64,000 nt of DNA from an uncultured Burkholderiales bacterium (lineage in GTDB: Bacteria; Pseudomonadota; Gammaproteobacteria; Burkholderiales; Burkholderiaceae_C), in NCBI GenBank assembly GCA_903820745.1, contig CAIJIT010000318.1:29556-93555 (forward strand), given 5' to 3'. How positions within the stretch are numbered: position 1 is the stretch's first letter; every line of letters starts with the position of its first letter. The notes under the pieces are model-generated. The model saw nothing but the letters and a program-made list of their open reading frames with translations, did not search any database and had not been told where the DNA came from. Positions 24,904 through 33,279 of the stretch are shown here, piece by piece. The position numbers and the translations under genes were made by a program.

Positions 24904-27861
24904 TCAGGCGGTTGCCTTCTGAACCTGGCATACCGTCGTCTTGGTCTCTTGCATCATCGTCACGCTGTCATAGCCGTAGGTGGTAGCCGTATTGACCGCT
25001 TCGCCTCGAACAATCGGCGCTGCGCCTTCCGGGTAATACTGCAGCAGGTCGATACCTTGCCAGCGACCCGAGAAGTGGAAGGGCAGCCAGACGGTTTCGC
25101 GGTCGACCCGCTCGGTCACCAAGGCCTTGACGGTCAGCTTGGCGCCAGTCGGCGTGGTGACCCAGACATCTTCGCCATCACGGATACCGCGGTCATTGGC
25201 TGTCGCCGGGTTGATCTCGACGAACATTTCCTGCTGCAACTCGGCCAGCCAACGGTTAGCGCGGGTTTCTTCGCCGCCACCCTCGTACTCGACCAGACGT
25301 CCTGAACTCATGATCAACGGGAAGGTCTTGCCGATGTCTTTGTTCTTTTCCTGCACGCTCTTGAACAAAGTGGGCAAACGCCAGAAGGCCTTCTTGTCGT
25401 CATGGGTCGGGTATTTGGCGACCAGGTCCGGACGCGTCGAATAGAGCGCCTCACGGTGCTGCGGAATCGGATCAGGGAAGTTCCAGACCACCGCGCGGGC
25501 CTTGGCGTTGCCGAACGGATGGCAGCCATGCGCCATCGCGACGCGCTGGATGCCGCCCGACAGGTCGGTCTTCCAGTTCTTGCCTTCGGCGGCCTTCATC
25601 TCGGCCTCGGTCAGGTCATTCCACCAGCCGAGCTTTTTCAGCAGCAGGTGATCGAACTCGGGATAACCGGTGGTGATCTCGGCGCCCTTCGAATGCGAGC
25701 CGTCTTCGGCCAGTAAATTCACACCTTCGCGTTCGACGCCAAAATTCGCACGGAAGTTGCCGCCACCCTGCATCACATGTTTGGAGGTGTCGTAGAGATT
25801 CGGCGAACCCGGATGCTTCAACTCCGGCGTGCCGTAACAAGGCCAAGGCAGACCAAAATAGTCACCGTCGAGCTTGTAGCCGGTTTCCTTGTCGATGCCG
25901 CCATTGGCCTTGAGCGTCTTCACATCGAAGACATTCATATTGCGCATATGCGCTTTCAGTCGCTCCGGGCTCTGGCCGGTGTAGCCAATGGTCCAGACGC
26001 TGCGGTTGATCTCCCGCAGCAGCGATTCGGGCTCGGGCTCCATCATGCCGCCCTTGCCAGCCACCAGTTTATGGCTCTTGGTCAACTCAGTGCCAAAACC
26101 GAGTTTCTCCGCCAACTGGTACATGATCATGTGGTCGGTACGCGATTCCCACAGCGGTTCGATGACTTTCTCGCGCCATTGCAGCGACCGATTCGAGGCG
26201 GTGCAGGAACCGCTGGTTTCGAACTGGGTGCAAGCCGGCAGCAGGAACACAGCGCGGTTCGGATTCAAGTCTTCAGCCTTGCCCGGCATCGCCGCCATCG
26301 CAGCGGTTGCCGAAGGAAACGGGTCGACGACGACCAGCAGGTCGAGCTTGTCCATCGCCTTCTTCATCTCGAGCCCACGGGTCTGCGAGTTCGGCGCATG
26401 GCCCCAGAAGAACAGCCCACGCAGATTGCTTTCCTGGTCAATCAACTCGTTCTTCTCGGTCACCCCGTCAATCCAGCGCGACACGGTCATACCGGGCTTG
26501 GTCAGCATGCCCGGCGCAAACTGCTTCTTGATCCACTCGAAGTCGACACCCCAGACCTTGGCGTAATGCTTCCAAGCGCCTTCGGCCAGGCCGTAATAAC
26601 CGGGCAGAGAGTCGGGGTTGGGGCCGACATCGGTCGCACCCTGGACATTATCATGCCCCCGGAAGATGTTGGTACCGCCACCGCTGACGCCGACATTGCC
26701 AAGCGCCAACTGCAGGATGCAGGACGCCCGCACGACCGCATTGCCGGTGGTGTGCTGGGTCTGGCCCATGCACCAGACGACCGTGCTCGGACGGTTATCG
26801 GCCAAGGTCTTGGCGACCTTATAGCAGGTCGCCTCATCGACGCCGCAGGCCTCCAAGACCTTGTCTGGCGTCCATTTGGCCATGATCTCGTCACGCACTT
26901 TTTCCATGCCGTAGACGCGGTCCTTGATGTACTTCTTGTCTTCCCAGCCGTTCTTGAAGATGTGATAAACCAGACCGAAGACAAAGGGAATGTCGCTGCC
27001 CGAGCGGATGCGCACAAAGTCATCAGCCTTGGCTGCCGTGCGGGTGAAGCGGGGATCGACCACGATCATCTTGCAGCCGGTCTCCTTGGCATGCAGCATA
27101 TGCAGCATCGACACCGGATGGGCTTCGGCAGCGTTCGAGCCGATGTACATCGCCGCCTTCGAATTGCGCATGTCGTTGTAAGAATTCGTCATCGCGCCAT
27201 AGCCCCAGGTGTTCGCGACACCGGCGACCGTGGTCGAATGGCAGATCCGCGCCTGATGGTCGCAGTTGTTGCTACCCCACAGGCTGACCCATTTGCGCAG
27301 CAGATAGGCCTGCTCGTTGTTGTGCTTGCTGGAGCCGACGATGAAGACCGAATCCGGCCCGCTTTGCTTTTTCAGCTCGATCATCTTGGCCGAAATTTCG
27401 GTCAATGCCTGGTCCCAGCTGACCTTCTGGTACTTGCCGTTGACCAGTTTCATCGGCGTGCGCAAACGATGCTCGCCTTGACCATGCTCGCGCAAGGCCG
27501 CGCCCTTGGCGCAATGGGCGCCGAGGTTGATGGGGGAGTCGAACACCGGCTCCTGACGCACCCAGACGCCGTTTTCCACCACCGCATCAACCGCACAACC
27601 GACCGAACAATGGCCGCAGATCGTGCGTTTGACTTCGACCTTGCGCGAGGCGCCAGCGGGCGCATCAGCCGCAAAGGCCTTTTTCTGCACCAGCGTCAAC
27701 TGCGAGGCAGCGATGCCGGCACCCACACCCAAGCCGGATCGACGCAGAAAAACGCGCCGGTCCATCGTCGGGATGGCGCGCGACATGCCGCGCGCCAGGC
27801 TGTTGACCAGGCCTGAAGTTGAGGACGGGGCGGAGGCCGAGGATTTACGGGTAAGCAGCAT
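24904..27861 (-). CDS. fdhA: Formate dehydrogenase alpha subunit (Mo/W-bis-MGD, cysteine form)
   Basis: The catalytic subunit oxidising formate to carbon dioxide. It has 985 residues. A Tat signal lies at DRRVFLRRSGLGVG (near 34-48), followed by a 4Fe-4S site at Cys82, 85, 89 and 117. The metal ligand is Cys207 in HQARICHSTTV, encoded by TGC (27241-27243), where E. coli FdnG has selenocysteine. GSNAAEAHPVSMLH, CMGQTQHTTGNAVVRA and GGGTNIFRGHDNVQGATD are conserved cofactor contacts. The C-terminal domain ends near TTYGYDSVTMM. The tungstate importer nearby makes tungsten a possible metal. No break or frameshift is seen. Confidence 0.96.
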   Translation of the reverse strand: MLLTRKSSASAPSSTSGLVNSLARGMSRAIPTMDRRVFLRRSGLGVGAGIAASQLTLVQKKAFAADAPAGASRKVEVKRTICGHCSVGCAVDAVVENGVWVRQEPVFDSPINLGAHCAKGAALREHGQGEHRLRTPMKLVNGKYQKVSWDQALTEISAKMIELKKQSGPDSVFIVGSSKHNNEQAYLLRKWVSLWGSNNCDHQARICHSTTVAGVANTWGYGAMTNSYNDMRNSKAAMYIGSNAAEAHPVSMLHMLHAKETGCKMIVVDPRFTRTAAKADDFVRIRSGSDIPFVFGLVYHIFKNGWEDKKYIKDRVYGMEKVRDEIMAKWTPDKVLEACGVDEATCYKVAKTLADNRPSTVVWCMGQTQHTTGNAVVRASCILQLALGNVGVSGGGTNIFRGHDNVQGATDVGPNPDSLPGYYGLAEGAWKHYAKVWGVDFEWIKKQFAPGMLTKPGMTVSRWIDGVTEKNELIDQESNLRGLFFWGHAPNSQTRGLEMKKAMDKLDLLVVVDPFPSATAAMAAMPGKAEDLNPNRAVFLLPACTQFETSGSCTASNRSLQWREKVIEPLWESRTDHMIMYQLAEKLGFGTELTKSHKLVAGKGGMMEPEPESLLREINRSVWTIGYTGQSPERLKAHMRNMNVFDVKTLKANGGIDKETGYKLDGDYFGLPWPCYGTPELKHPGSPNLYDTSKHVMQGGGNFRANFGVEREGVNLLAEDGSHSKGAEITTGYPEFDHLLLKKLGWWNDLTEAEMKAAEGKNWKTDLSGGIQRVAMAHGCHPFGNAKARAVVWNFPDPIPQHREALYSTRPDLVAKYPTHDDKKAFWRLPTLFKSVQEKNKDIGKTFPLIMSSGRLVEYEGGGEETRANRWLAELQQEMFVEINPATANDRGIRDGEDVWVTTPTGAKLTVKALVTERVDRETVWLPFHFSGRWQGIDLLQYYPEGAAPIVRGEAVNTATTYGYDSVTMMQETKTTVCQVQKATA

Positions 27862-27912
27862 ATTTTCTCCAGCGGACCTTGTCAGGCAGGCCCATCAATG
27901 CGATCGCAGGAA

Positions 27913-28140
27913 TCAGCAGCGGGTGGTTTCGTAGTAACGCAGCACATGCGGCGTCACTTGATAACCACCGGAATCGACAGTCATTGCTTGCGCAGCCTGT
28001 AAAGCCGGCGCTGCCGGAACAGCGGCAGGCAAGGCCTTGACTGCGAGGACGGCTGCACCTGCCGTGCCAGCGCCGAGCAACCAGCCGCGACGCTTCAGCG
28101 GCGCGGCATCCAGCTTGTCATCGGTGAGTTTCTTGTTCAT
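27913..28140 (-). CDS. Formate dehydrogenase region Tat-signal small protein
   Basis: A 75-residue protein of the type annotated as formate dehydrogenase region TAT target (TIGR02811-like). The start MNKKLTDDKLDAAPLKRRGWLLGAGTAGAAVLAV has a twin-arginine motif followed by a hydrophobic core. The short mature part ends GGYQVTPHVLRYYETTRC. GGAG precedes the ATG. It is first in the structural operon, 51 bases before fdhA. Its function is unknown; it may assist export or assembly. Confidence 0.84.
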   Translation of the reverse strand: MNKKLTDDKLDAAPLKRRGWLLGAGTAGAAVLAVKALPAAVPAAPALQAAQAMTVDSGGYQVTPHVLRYYETTRC

Positions 28141-28170
28141 GGCTGTTCTCCGGTGTTGCTGTTCGTGATC

Positions 28171-28198
28171 CAAATTGAGCTCGATCAAACCCAATTTG
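28171..28198. promoter_or_regulatory. Inverted repeat with FNR/CRP-like core in front of the fdh operon
   Basis: CAAATTG (28171-28177) and CAATTTG (28192-28198) form a perfect 7-base inverted repeat with a 14-base spacer. Inside lies TTGAGCTCGATCAA (28175-28188), one mismatch from the FNR consensus TTGAT-N4-ATCAA. Its centre is about 41 bases before the start codon, so the position relative to a transcription start is uncertain. Confidence 0.42.
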
Positions 28199-28231
28199 CT
28201 ACCTTTCAATGTAGCCCTTCAGCCTCGCCAC

Positions 28232-28260
28232 GCTATAAGGGAAAACACGCGCACTGCAAA
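28232..28260 (-). promoter_or_regulatory. Possible promoter of the fdh structural operon
   Basis: On the minus strand TTTGCA (28255-28260), 17 bases and TATAGC (28232-28237). It lies between the TorD-like gene and the Tat-signal gene, upstream of the inverted repeat. Confidence 0.33.
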
Positions 28261-28280
28261 GCGAAACGATCTGATTTACC

Positions 28281-28940
28281 TCAGGTATCGAGCAAATCGA
28301 AGGCCTGAGCCTCGACCGCGAAGAAGTCGCGGGTAAAGGCGGCGGCGGCAAGGTAAAAGTGAGCCCGCGGCTGAGCGGCCAGCTGATCGCAGAAGGCATC
28401 GATCCAGCCGCGCAGATGCGCATTGAAAAAACGCTGCTGCGTAGCCAGATTGCTGACGCCGGGGTCATCGCCGGCAATCAGATAGCGCATGACTTCGCAC
28501 AGACTGGAGAAATGGTCCTCGGTTTCAAGCACTTCCGGCGGGCGCTCAAGTCCCAGTTCGGCGAGGTCGCTGCGCAAGTCGACCAGCGGCTTCTGGTTCA
28601 GCGTGCCGGCGATGAACCAACTGCCATACAGGCTGACCGCCGGTTTGCCGACGCCGCCAAACAGGCCGACGTATTCATCGTCGATCTCGGCGCATGTGCG
28701 CCGGCGCGCCGCCGCAACCAGCTCTGACCAACTGCCTTCCAGGAAGCCTCCGGCAGTTGGCGCTTCGGTCACCGCGACCTGCATTTGTTCGTAAAGATCG
28801 GCTGGCGGTGGGGCATAGAACAGGCTGGCGAGCAGGCCGTAGACCTCGGCCCGCGCCAATTCCTCGCGGTCGTCAGAGACGCTCCAGTTGAGGACTGCGG
28901 CATCGAGCGATGCCGCCTCGGGCGATTTGCGCTGAGTCAT
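28281..28940 (-). CDS. TorD/DmsD-family molybdoenzyme chaperone
   Basis: A 219-residue all-helical chaperone that should bind the Tat signal of FdhA until the cofactor is inserted. Typical segments are ELARAEVYGLLASLFYAPPP near residue 27, the central EIDDEYVGLFGGVGKPAVSLYGSWF with the conserved YxxLF, LAELGLERPPEVLETEDHFSSLCEVMRYLI, and FFNAHLRGWIDAFCDQL. The ATG overlaps the ferredoxin stop as ATGA. It is a housekeeping partner of this enzyme rather than of TMAO or DMSO reductases, judging by its neighbours. Confidence 0.9.
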   Translation of the reverse strand: MTQRKSPEAASLDAAVLNWSVSDDREELARAEVYGLLASLFYAPPPADLYEQMQVAVTEAPTAGGFLEGSWSELVAAARRRTCAEIDDEYVGLFGGVGKPAVSLYGSWFIAGTLNQKPLVDLRSDLAELGLERPPEVLETEDHFSSLCEVMRYLIAGDDPGVSNLATQQRFFNAHLRGWIDAFCDQLAAQPRAHFYLAAAAFTRDFFAVEAQAFDLLDT

Positions 28941-31084
28941 AGGTCGGTGATTCTCACTTCGTCCTTGTGGCTGTGGATGTCGATGACGCGGCAGTCGCCG
29001 CACATCTGCAAGCGTTGCGCGCTCGCTCCCTGGAACATCGGATGACCGCCGAGCTTGGCCATCATCAGTTCGATCGCTTTGGGCGTCGAGAACGGTTTGG
29101 CGCAGCGGATGCAGCAATAGGGTTCCACTTCATTGAGGACCCGCAGCTGTTTGCGGGCCCGTCCGCCATCCGCCAGCAACAGCCGCGGCAGCAGCGTGAT
29201 CGCACCCTCGGGGCAAGTCGTCGCGCACAAGCCGCATTGCACACAGTTCTTCTCGATGAAGCGCAGTTGCAACTTCTCGGGGTTGTCGGCCAGGGCCGCT
29301 GATGGACAGGCGCTGACACAACTCAAGCACATCGAGCAGCGATCAGGATCGACCACCAAACTGCCGAAAGGACTGCCCTGCGCCGGCAAGGCGATTTCAT
29401 CCGGCACCGTCAACGCCTGGGCCGACAGATGCTCGATTGCCAGATCGAGTGTGGAACGCTTGTCTGCCTGCACGGTGAAGGTGGCTGCGCGAGCCACCAC
29501 TTGCGCCGGCGCGACCTGCAAGGCCGCATCGAGCTCGGCCAGATCACGCGCATCGCGGGCCTCGAGCAGGGCCAGATGCTGTCCCTGCAAGCCCAGTCCG
29601 GTCAAGATTTCTTGCGCCAGCGCCATTTGTTCCCGCAAGGCGGCACGGTATTCAGGCGCCTCCTCGCCCGTCATCAAGACCCAGACCTGCGCAGCACCGA
29701 AGGCGATCGCGGACAACCACAGATCGATGCCGCAGGACGCCGTATGCCAGACTTCCAGCGGCAGCACACGCGCCGGCACACCATGACTTGCCGCATCGAC
29801 AGCCGCAGCGCGGCCAAGCTCGCCAATCAGCGCAGCGCCTGCGCCCTGGCTGTGGATCAGCAGCGCGGCATTCTTGCCACCAGCGCGGTGATAAGTGGCC
29901 AACAGCGTGCGGATCTTCTTGCCCTGTTCGGCAGGTCCTGGCGTCGCGTAGCTGATCGCACCGCTCGGACAGACCGTCGTGCAGGCGCCGCAACCGACGC
30001 AGAGATGGGGCTCGACGATGATTCCTGCCAGGGTAGCGCCGCCGGCCTTGCCCTTGCGCGACGCATCGCTGCGGATCGCACGCGCCGAGCAGACATCGAT
30101 ACAGGCGTTGCAGCCGATTTTTTCGTTGCGGCTATGCGCGCAGACCTTCTGCTTGTAATTGAAGAACTTGGGTTTCTCGAACTCGCCGACGCTGTCGGCC
30201 AGTTGCAGCACCGCAGTCGAGAGCTGGCTGTCGTCCCGCGCATGGAAATAGCCCTGGGGCGGCTGGTGCAGCGACAGGAAAGGCGTTGATTGCAGGTCGA
30301 GCACCAGATCGAAAGACTCGCTGAACTGCTGCGGCTCACGGGTAAAGTCGATCGCCGCGGCGGCATCACAAGCCTTCACGCAGTCGCGGTGGCTGCCGCA
30401 TTTGGCCAGATCGACCTGGTAACTGAAGTCGATCGCGCCGGTTGGGCAAGCATCGATGCAGGCATTGCAGCGCGTGCACAGGTCAAGATCGATCGGATTG
30501 CTGCGCGTCCAGCTGACCTCGAAGTTGCCGAGCCAACCACTGATCTGCGTGACTTGCCCCGAATTGACCTCGAGCGTTTTTTGCTGCTGCAGCGCCCCGC
30601 TGCCCTGCACCAGCAAGCTCACCTCGAGCTTGCCGGCCAGCATCTGGGCTGCCCGCTCGGCACGATCCGGCGCGCCGATCACGAGCAATCGGCCTTGCGA
30701 CTTGTAGCTGACTGTTGACACCGGTTCGGGGTCGGGCATCTGCGCCAGCGCGATCAAGGCGGCGATCTTCGGCGTGGCCGCCTTGGCGTCCTTGGACCAG
30801 CCGCCGGTCTCACGGATATTGACGAAACGGATCGGACGCTCGGCCAGACCCGGCGCGCCCTGGGCTTGCTGGTTCAACTCCAGGAACAGCCGGCTTTCCT
30901 GGGTGCAGGCAACCAGCAGGTCTTCACCGCTCTTGGCCGCGCGCTGGAAAGCAGCCGCCTCGCGCCGGCACAGCGTGGTGTGGACGGTACTCAGGCCCGC
31001 GCCGGCCTCAGGGCCGAGCGCCTTGATCAGGGCCGGGCCGTCCAGCGGCATCGTCTTGTTGCAATCGCAGATCAGGGTCGTCAT
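28937..31084 (-). CDS. Large multi-cluster 4Fe-4S ferredoxin of the formate dehydrogenase locus
   Basis: A 715-residue iron-sulfur protein. It starts TLICDCNKTMPLDGPAL and then carries several ferredoxin motifs: CTRCNACIDACPTGAI (near 200), CNACIDVCSARAI, CVGCGACTTVCPSGAI, CSMCLSCVSACPSAAL and CVQCGLCATTCPEGAI, plus a C-terminal zinc- or iron-like CCIRCAKPF/CGDCR pair. It lacks a signal peptide, so it acts in the cytoplasm. Genes of this kind lie with DUF3305 and DUF3306 beside formate dehydrogenases in betaproteobacteria; the electron partner is not known. Its first 77 bases overlap the DUF3306 gene. Confidence 0.88.
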   Translation of the reverse strand: MTTLICDCNKTMPLDGPALIKALGPEAGAGLSTVHTTLCRREAAAFQRAAKSGEDLLVACTQESRLFLELNQQAQGAPGLAERPIRFVNIRETGGWSKDAKAATPKIAALIALAQMPDPEPVSTVSYKSQGRLLVIGAPDRAERAAQMLAGKLEVSLLVQGSGALQQQKTLEVNSGQVTQISGWLGNFEVSWTRSNPIDLDLCTRCNACIDACPTGAIDFSYQVDLAKCGSHRDCVKACDAAAAIDFTREPQQFSESFDLVLDLQSTPFLSLHQPPQGYFHARDDSQLSTAVLQLADSVGEFEKPKFFNYKQKVCAHSRNEKIGCNACIDVCSARAIRSDASRKGKAGGATLAGIIVEPHLCVGCGACTTVCPSGAISYATPGPAEQGKKIRTLLATYHRAGGKNAALLIHSQGAGAALIGELGRAAAVDAASHGVPARVLPLEVWHTASCGIDLWLSAIAFGAAQVWVLMTGEEAPEYRAALREQMALAQEILTGLGLQGQHLALLEARDARDLAELDAALQVAPAQVVARAATFTVQADKRSTLDLAIEHLSAQALTVPDEIALPAQGSPFGSLVVDPDRCSMCLSCVSACPSAALADNPEKLQLRFIEKNCVQCGLCATTCPEGAITLLPRLLLADGGRARKQLRVLNEVEPYCCIRCAKPFSTPKAIELMMAKLGGHPMFQGASAQRLQMCGDCRVIDIHSHKDEVRITDL

Positions 31085-31577
31085 TGCTTGAGCTCAGGGG
31101 TTCGTTGGCGGGATTCGATGCATGGTCTGGCAGAACTTGATCTGCGCTGGCTGCTTCTTCTTCATCTTCGTCTTCAAACAGACCCAGCATGCTCGACTGG
31201 TTCATCTGCCGCAGCATTGCCAGCGGGATCGGGTCGGGCTTGCCGTAATCGTCGATATAGGTATCAAGCCCATCCATCAAGTTGAAATGGGGGTCGCTGA
31301 AAAGCCTTTTCATCGCTGCGCGCTTCACGCTCTCGTCCACGCCGCCGGCGACAAAGCGCGAGTAATCGGAATCATGCGTCAGCTGCGCCACATCGGCCAG
31401 GGTCGGCGGCGGCGCAGCTGGCGGCGCTGGTGGCGGGTCTGCCAATGGCTGCACCGGTTGCGCTGACAGAACAGGCAGCGGCGCAGCTGGCTCGGCCGGC
31501 AATTCACCCGCCCGGGCTTGCGCCTTTCGGCGACCCCAACGCGCCAGAAAGCCGGTGTCCTTGTCCGGATCCATCAT
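31008..31577 (-). CDS. DUF3306 protein
   Basis: A 189-residue protein beginning DKDTGFLARWGRRKAQAR, the usual opening of DUF3306, then a proline-rich linker and a conserved core, LTHDSDYSRFVAGGVDESVKRAAMKRLFSDPHFNLMDGLDTYIDDY. An acidic stretch (FEDEDEEEAAS) follows. Function unknown; it accompanies formate dehydrogenase genes. The ATG overlaps the DUF3305 stop, and its 3' end overlaps the ferredoxin start by 77 bases in another frame. Confidence 0.87.
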   Translation of the reverse strand: MMDPDKDTGFLARWGRRKAQARAGELPAEPAAPLPVLSAQPVQPLADPPPAPPAAPPPTLADVAQLTHDSDYSRFVAGGVDESVKRAAMKRLFSDPHFNLMDGLDTYIDDYGKPDPIPLAMLRQMNQSSMLGLFEDEDEEEAASADQVLPDHASNPANEPLSSSNDDPDLRLQQDDAAGRPGPDQGARP

Positions 31578-32089
31578 TGCCTTTCTTCGGGCGGCAAAAA
31601 CGACTGCGGGCGCCGGCGCTTCTTTGGTTCGGGACGGTAATGCTGGTCGGTATAAGCCTGCAGCCATTCGACCAGATCAGATGGCAGCGGCACGTTGTCG
31701 ACACGCTCCTGGGCATCGAGCCAGCGACCGGCTTCGGTATAGGACAGGCTGACGGTCTCGGCCCAGGCCCGCGAGGGATCCTCGTCATCAATGCGCCAGA
31801 CCACAAACCAGACCGGTGCACCCGAACTCAGGTTGAGGTAATAGCCTTCGGCCTCATCGGCAAACAACTCGAGCTTGAAGTCCGGATGCAAGCTTCGCTG
31901 AACCCGGCCATCGTCGCGCAAGACCCGCGACGCCGTACCGAAGGCTTCTTCATGCGCGACCACATCGACCAGGCAGAAGCGCCAGGCTTCCCAGTGATTC
32001 GGATTGGCTTCGCGATCGATCACGACCGCGACATGCAGCGACGGACGCGCTTGCGCAGGCTGGCTGCTTGGATTGGGCGGATTGGACAT
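31574..32089 (-). CDS. DUF3305 protein
   Basis: A 171-residue cytoplasmic protein with the DUF3305 pattern: LHVAVVIDREANPNHWEAWRFCLVDV, FKLELFADEAEGYYLNLSSGAPVWFVVWR and a C-terminal basic tail (EPKKRRRPQSF). Function unknown, but the gene regularly pairs with DUF3306 near formate dehydrogenase. The start was set at MSNPP because the upstream extension is not conserved-looking. It lies 88 bases after the second Mrp gene, enough for its own promoter. Confidence 0.87.
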   Translation of the reverse strand: MSNPPNPSSQPAQARPSLHVAVVIDREANPNHWEAWRFCLVDVVAHEEAFGTASRVLRDDGRVQRSLHPDFKLELFADEAEGYYLNLSSGAPVWFVVWRIDDEDPSRAWAETVSLSYTEAGRWLDAQERVDNVPLPSDLVEWLQAYTDQHYRPEPKKRRRPQSFLPPEERQ

Positions 32090-32177
32090 TGGGGCCAGTC
32101 TAGACCTGGCGGCGATTGCCATAACTCAGGTCAAACCCGCTGCGGCCCGCAATTTCAAGGCGCTGATCAGCAGACAT

Positions 32178-33269
32178 TCAGGTCGCGCTGGAAATAACGA
32201 TGCGGGGAAACTTCGATGAAAAATCGCTGGCCTGACGCGAAATCTTCACCGCCAGTTGGCGCGCGACCTTTTTGTACAGACTGGCAATCTCGCCATCGGG
32301 GTCGCTGACCACGGTCGGGCGCCCGCTGTCGGCCTGCTCGCGGATCGACATATGCAGGGGCAAGGCGCCGAGGTAATCCATCGCGTAGTCCCGGGCCAGG
32401 CGCTTGCCGCCATCGGCACCGAAAATATGCTCGACATGGCCGCAATTGGCGCATCGATGCACGGCCATGTTTTCGACCAGGCCGAGGATGGGCACGCCAA
32501 CCTTTTCGAACATCTTCACGCCCTTCCTGGCATCCAGCAGCGCGATGTCCTGCGGCGTCGTCACGATCACCGCGCCGGTCAGCGGCACTTTCTGGCTCAG
32601 CGTCAACTGGATGTCGCCGGTGCCGGGCGGCATGTCGATGATCAGATAGTCCAGCTGACCCCAGCGGGTCTGGCGCAGCAACTGCTCTAGCGCCTGCGTG
32701 GCCATCGGCCCGCGCCAGATCATCGCGTCTTCTTCGTCGACGAGGAAACCGATCGACATCACCAACACGCCGTAGTTCTCCATCGGTTCCATCAAGCTGC
32801 CATCGGCAGATTCGGGCCTGCCGCAGATGCCCATCATCATCGGCTGGCTGGGGCCGTAGATGTCGGCATCAAGGATACCGACCGCAGCGCCTTCAGCCGC
32901 CAGCGCCAAGGCCAGGTTGACCGCGGTCGTGCTCTTGCCGACGCCGCCCTTGCCCGAGGCCACCGCAACGATGTTCTTCACCCCTGACAGCAACTGCACG
33001 CCGCGCTGCACCGCATGGGCGACGATCTTGACCGACAGGCTGGCATGGACGTTTTCGACGCCCTGCTGGGTGCGCACTGCCGCCACCAGCGCGCGGCGCA
33101 AGGCAGCAAGCTGGCTCTTGGCCGGGTAGGGCAGCTCAATCTCGAATGCCACGTCACCACCGTCGATGCGCAGGTTTTTCAGCTGCCGGGTCGAGACGAA
33201 ATCCTCGCCAGTATTTGGATCAATGACGGTCTTGATCGCGGCAATGATCGACGGTTCGCTGAGCGACAT
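32178..33269 (-). CDS. Iron-sulfur carrier/P-loop ATPase, Mrp/ApbC family (copy 1)
   Basis: A 363-residue protein with an N-terminal MIP18-like domain and a C-terminal P-loop ATPase that carries 4Fe-4S clusters to target enzymes in studied relatives. Motifs are VASGKGGVGKSTTAVNLA (deviant Walker A), DADIYGPSQPMMMG, IDMPPGTGDIQLTLSQ and the cluster-binding pair in HRCANCGHVEHIFG (CxxC). It is a close tandem paralogue of the gene 10 bases upstream. Its place before the formate dehydrogenase genes suggests cluster delivery to those many-cluster proteins. Confidence 0.92.
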   Translation of the reverse strand: MSLSEPSIIAAIKTVIDPNTGEDFVSTRQLKNLRIDGGDVAFEIELPYPAKSQLAALRRALVAAVRTQQGVENVHASLSVKIVAHAVQRGVQLLSGVKNIVAVASGKGGVGKSTTAVNLALALAAEGAAVGILDADIYGPSQPMMMGICGRPESADGSLMEPMENYGVLVMSIGFLVDEEDAMIWRGPMATQALEQLLRQTRWGQLDYLIIDMPPGTGDIQLTLSQKVPLTGAVIVTTPQDIALLDARKGVKMFEKVGVPILGLVENMAVHRCANCGHVEHIFGADGGKRLARDYAMDYLGALPLHMSIREQADSGRPTVVSDPDGEIASLYKKVARQLAVKISRQASDFSSKFPRIVISSAT

Positions 33270-33279
33270 GGCCAATTGC

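Noticed and set aside
27241..27243. Possible selenocysteine codon in fdhA
   Set aside because: The codon at the metal-ligand position is TGC (Cys), not TGA, and the frame has no in-frame TGA.
25777..27816. 679-codon plus-strand open frame opposite fdhA
   Set aside because: No family resemblance and lies wholly antisense to an intact catalytic subunit; long antisense frames are expected at this G+C.
32090..32177. Possible sigma54 promoter upstream of DUF3305
   Set aside because: TGGCAATCGCCG lacks the GC element spacing of TGGCAC-N5-TTGC; not supportable.
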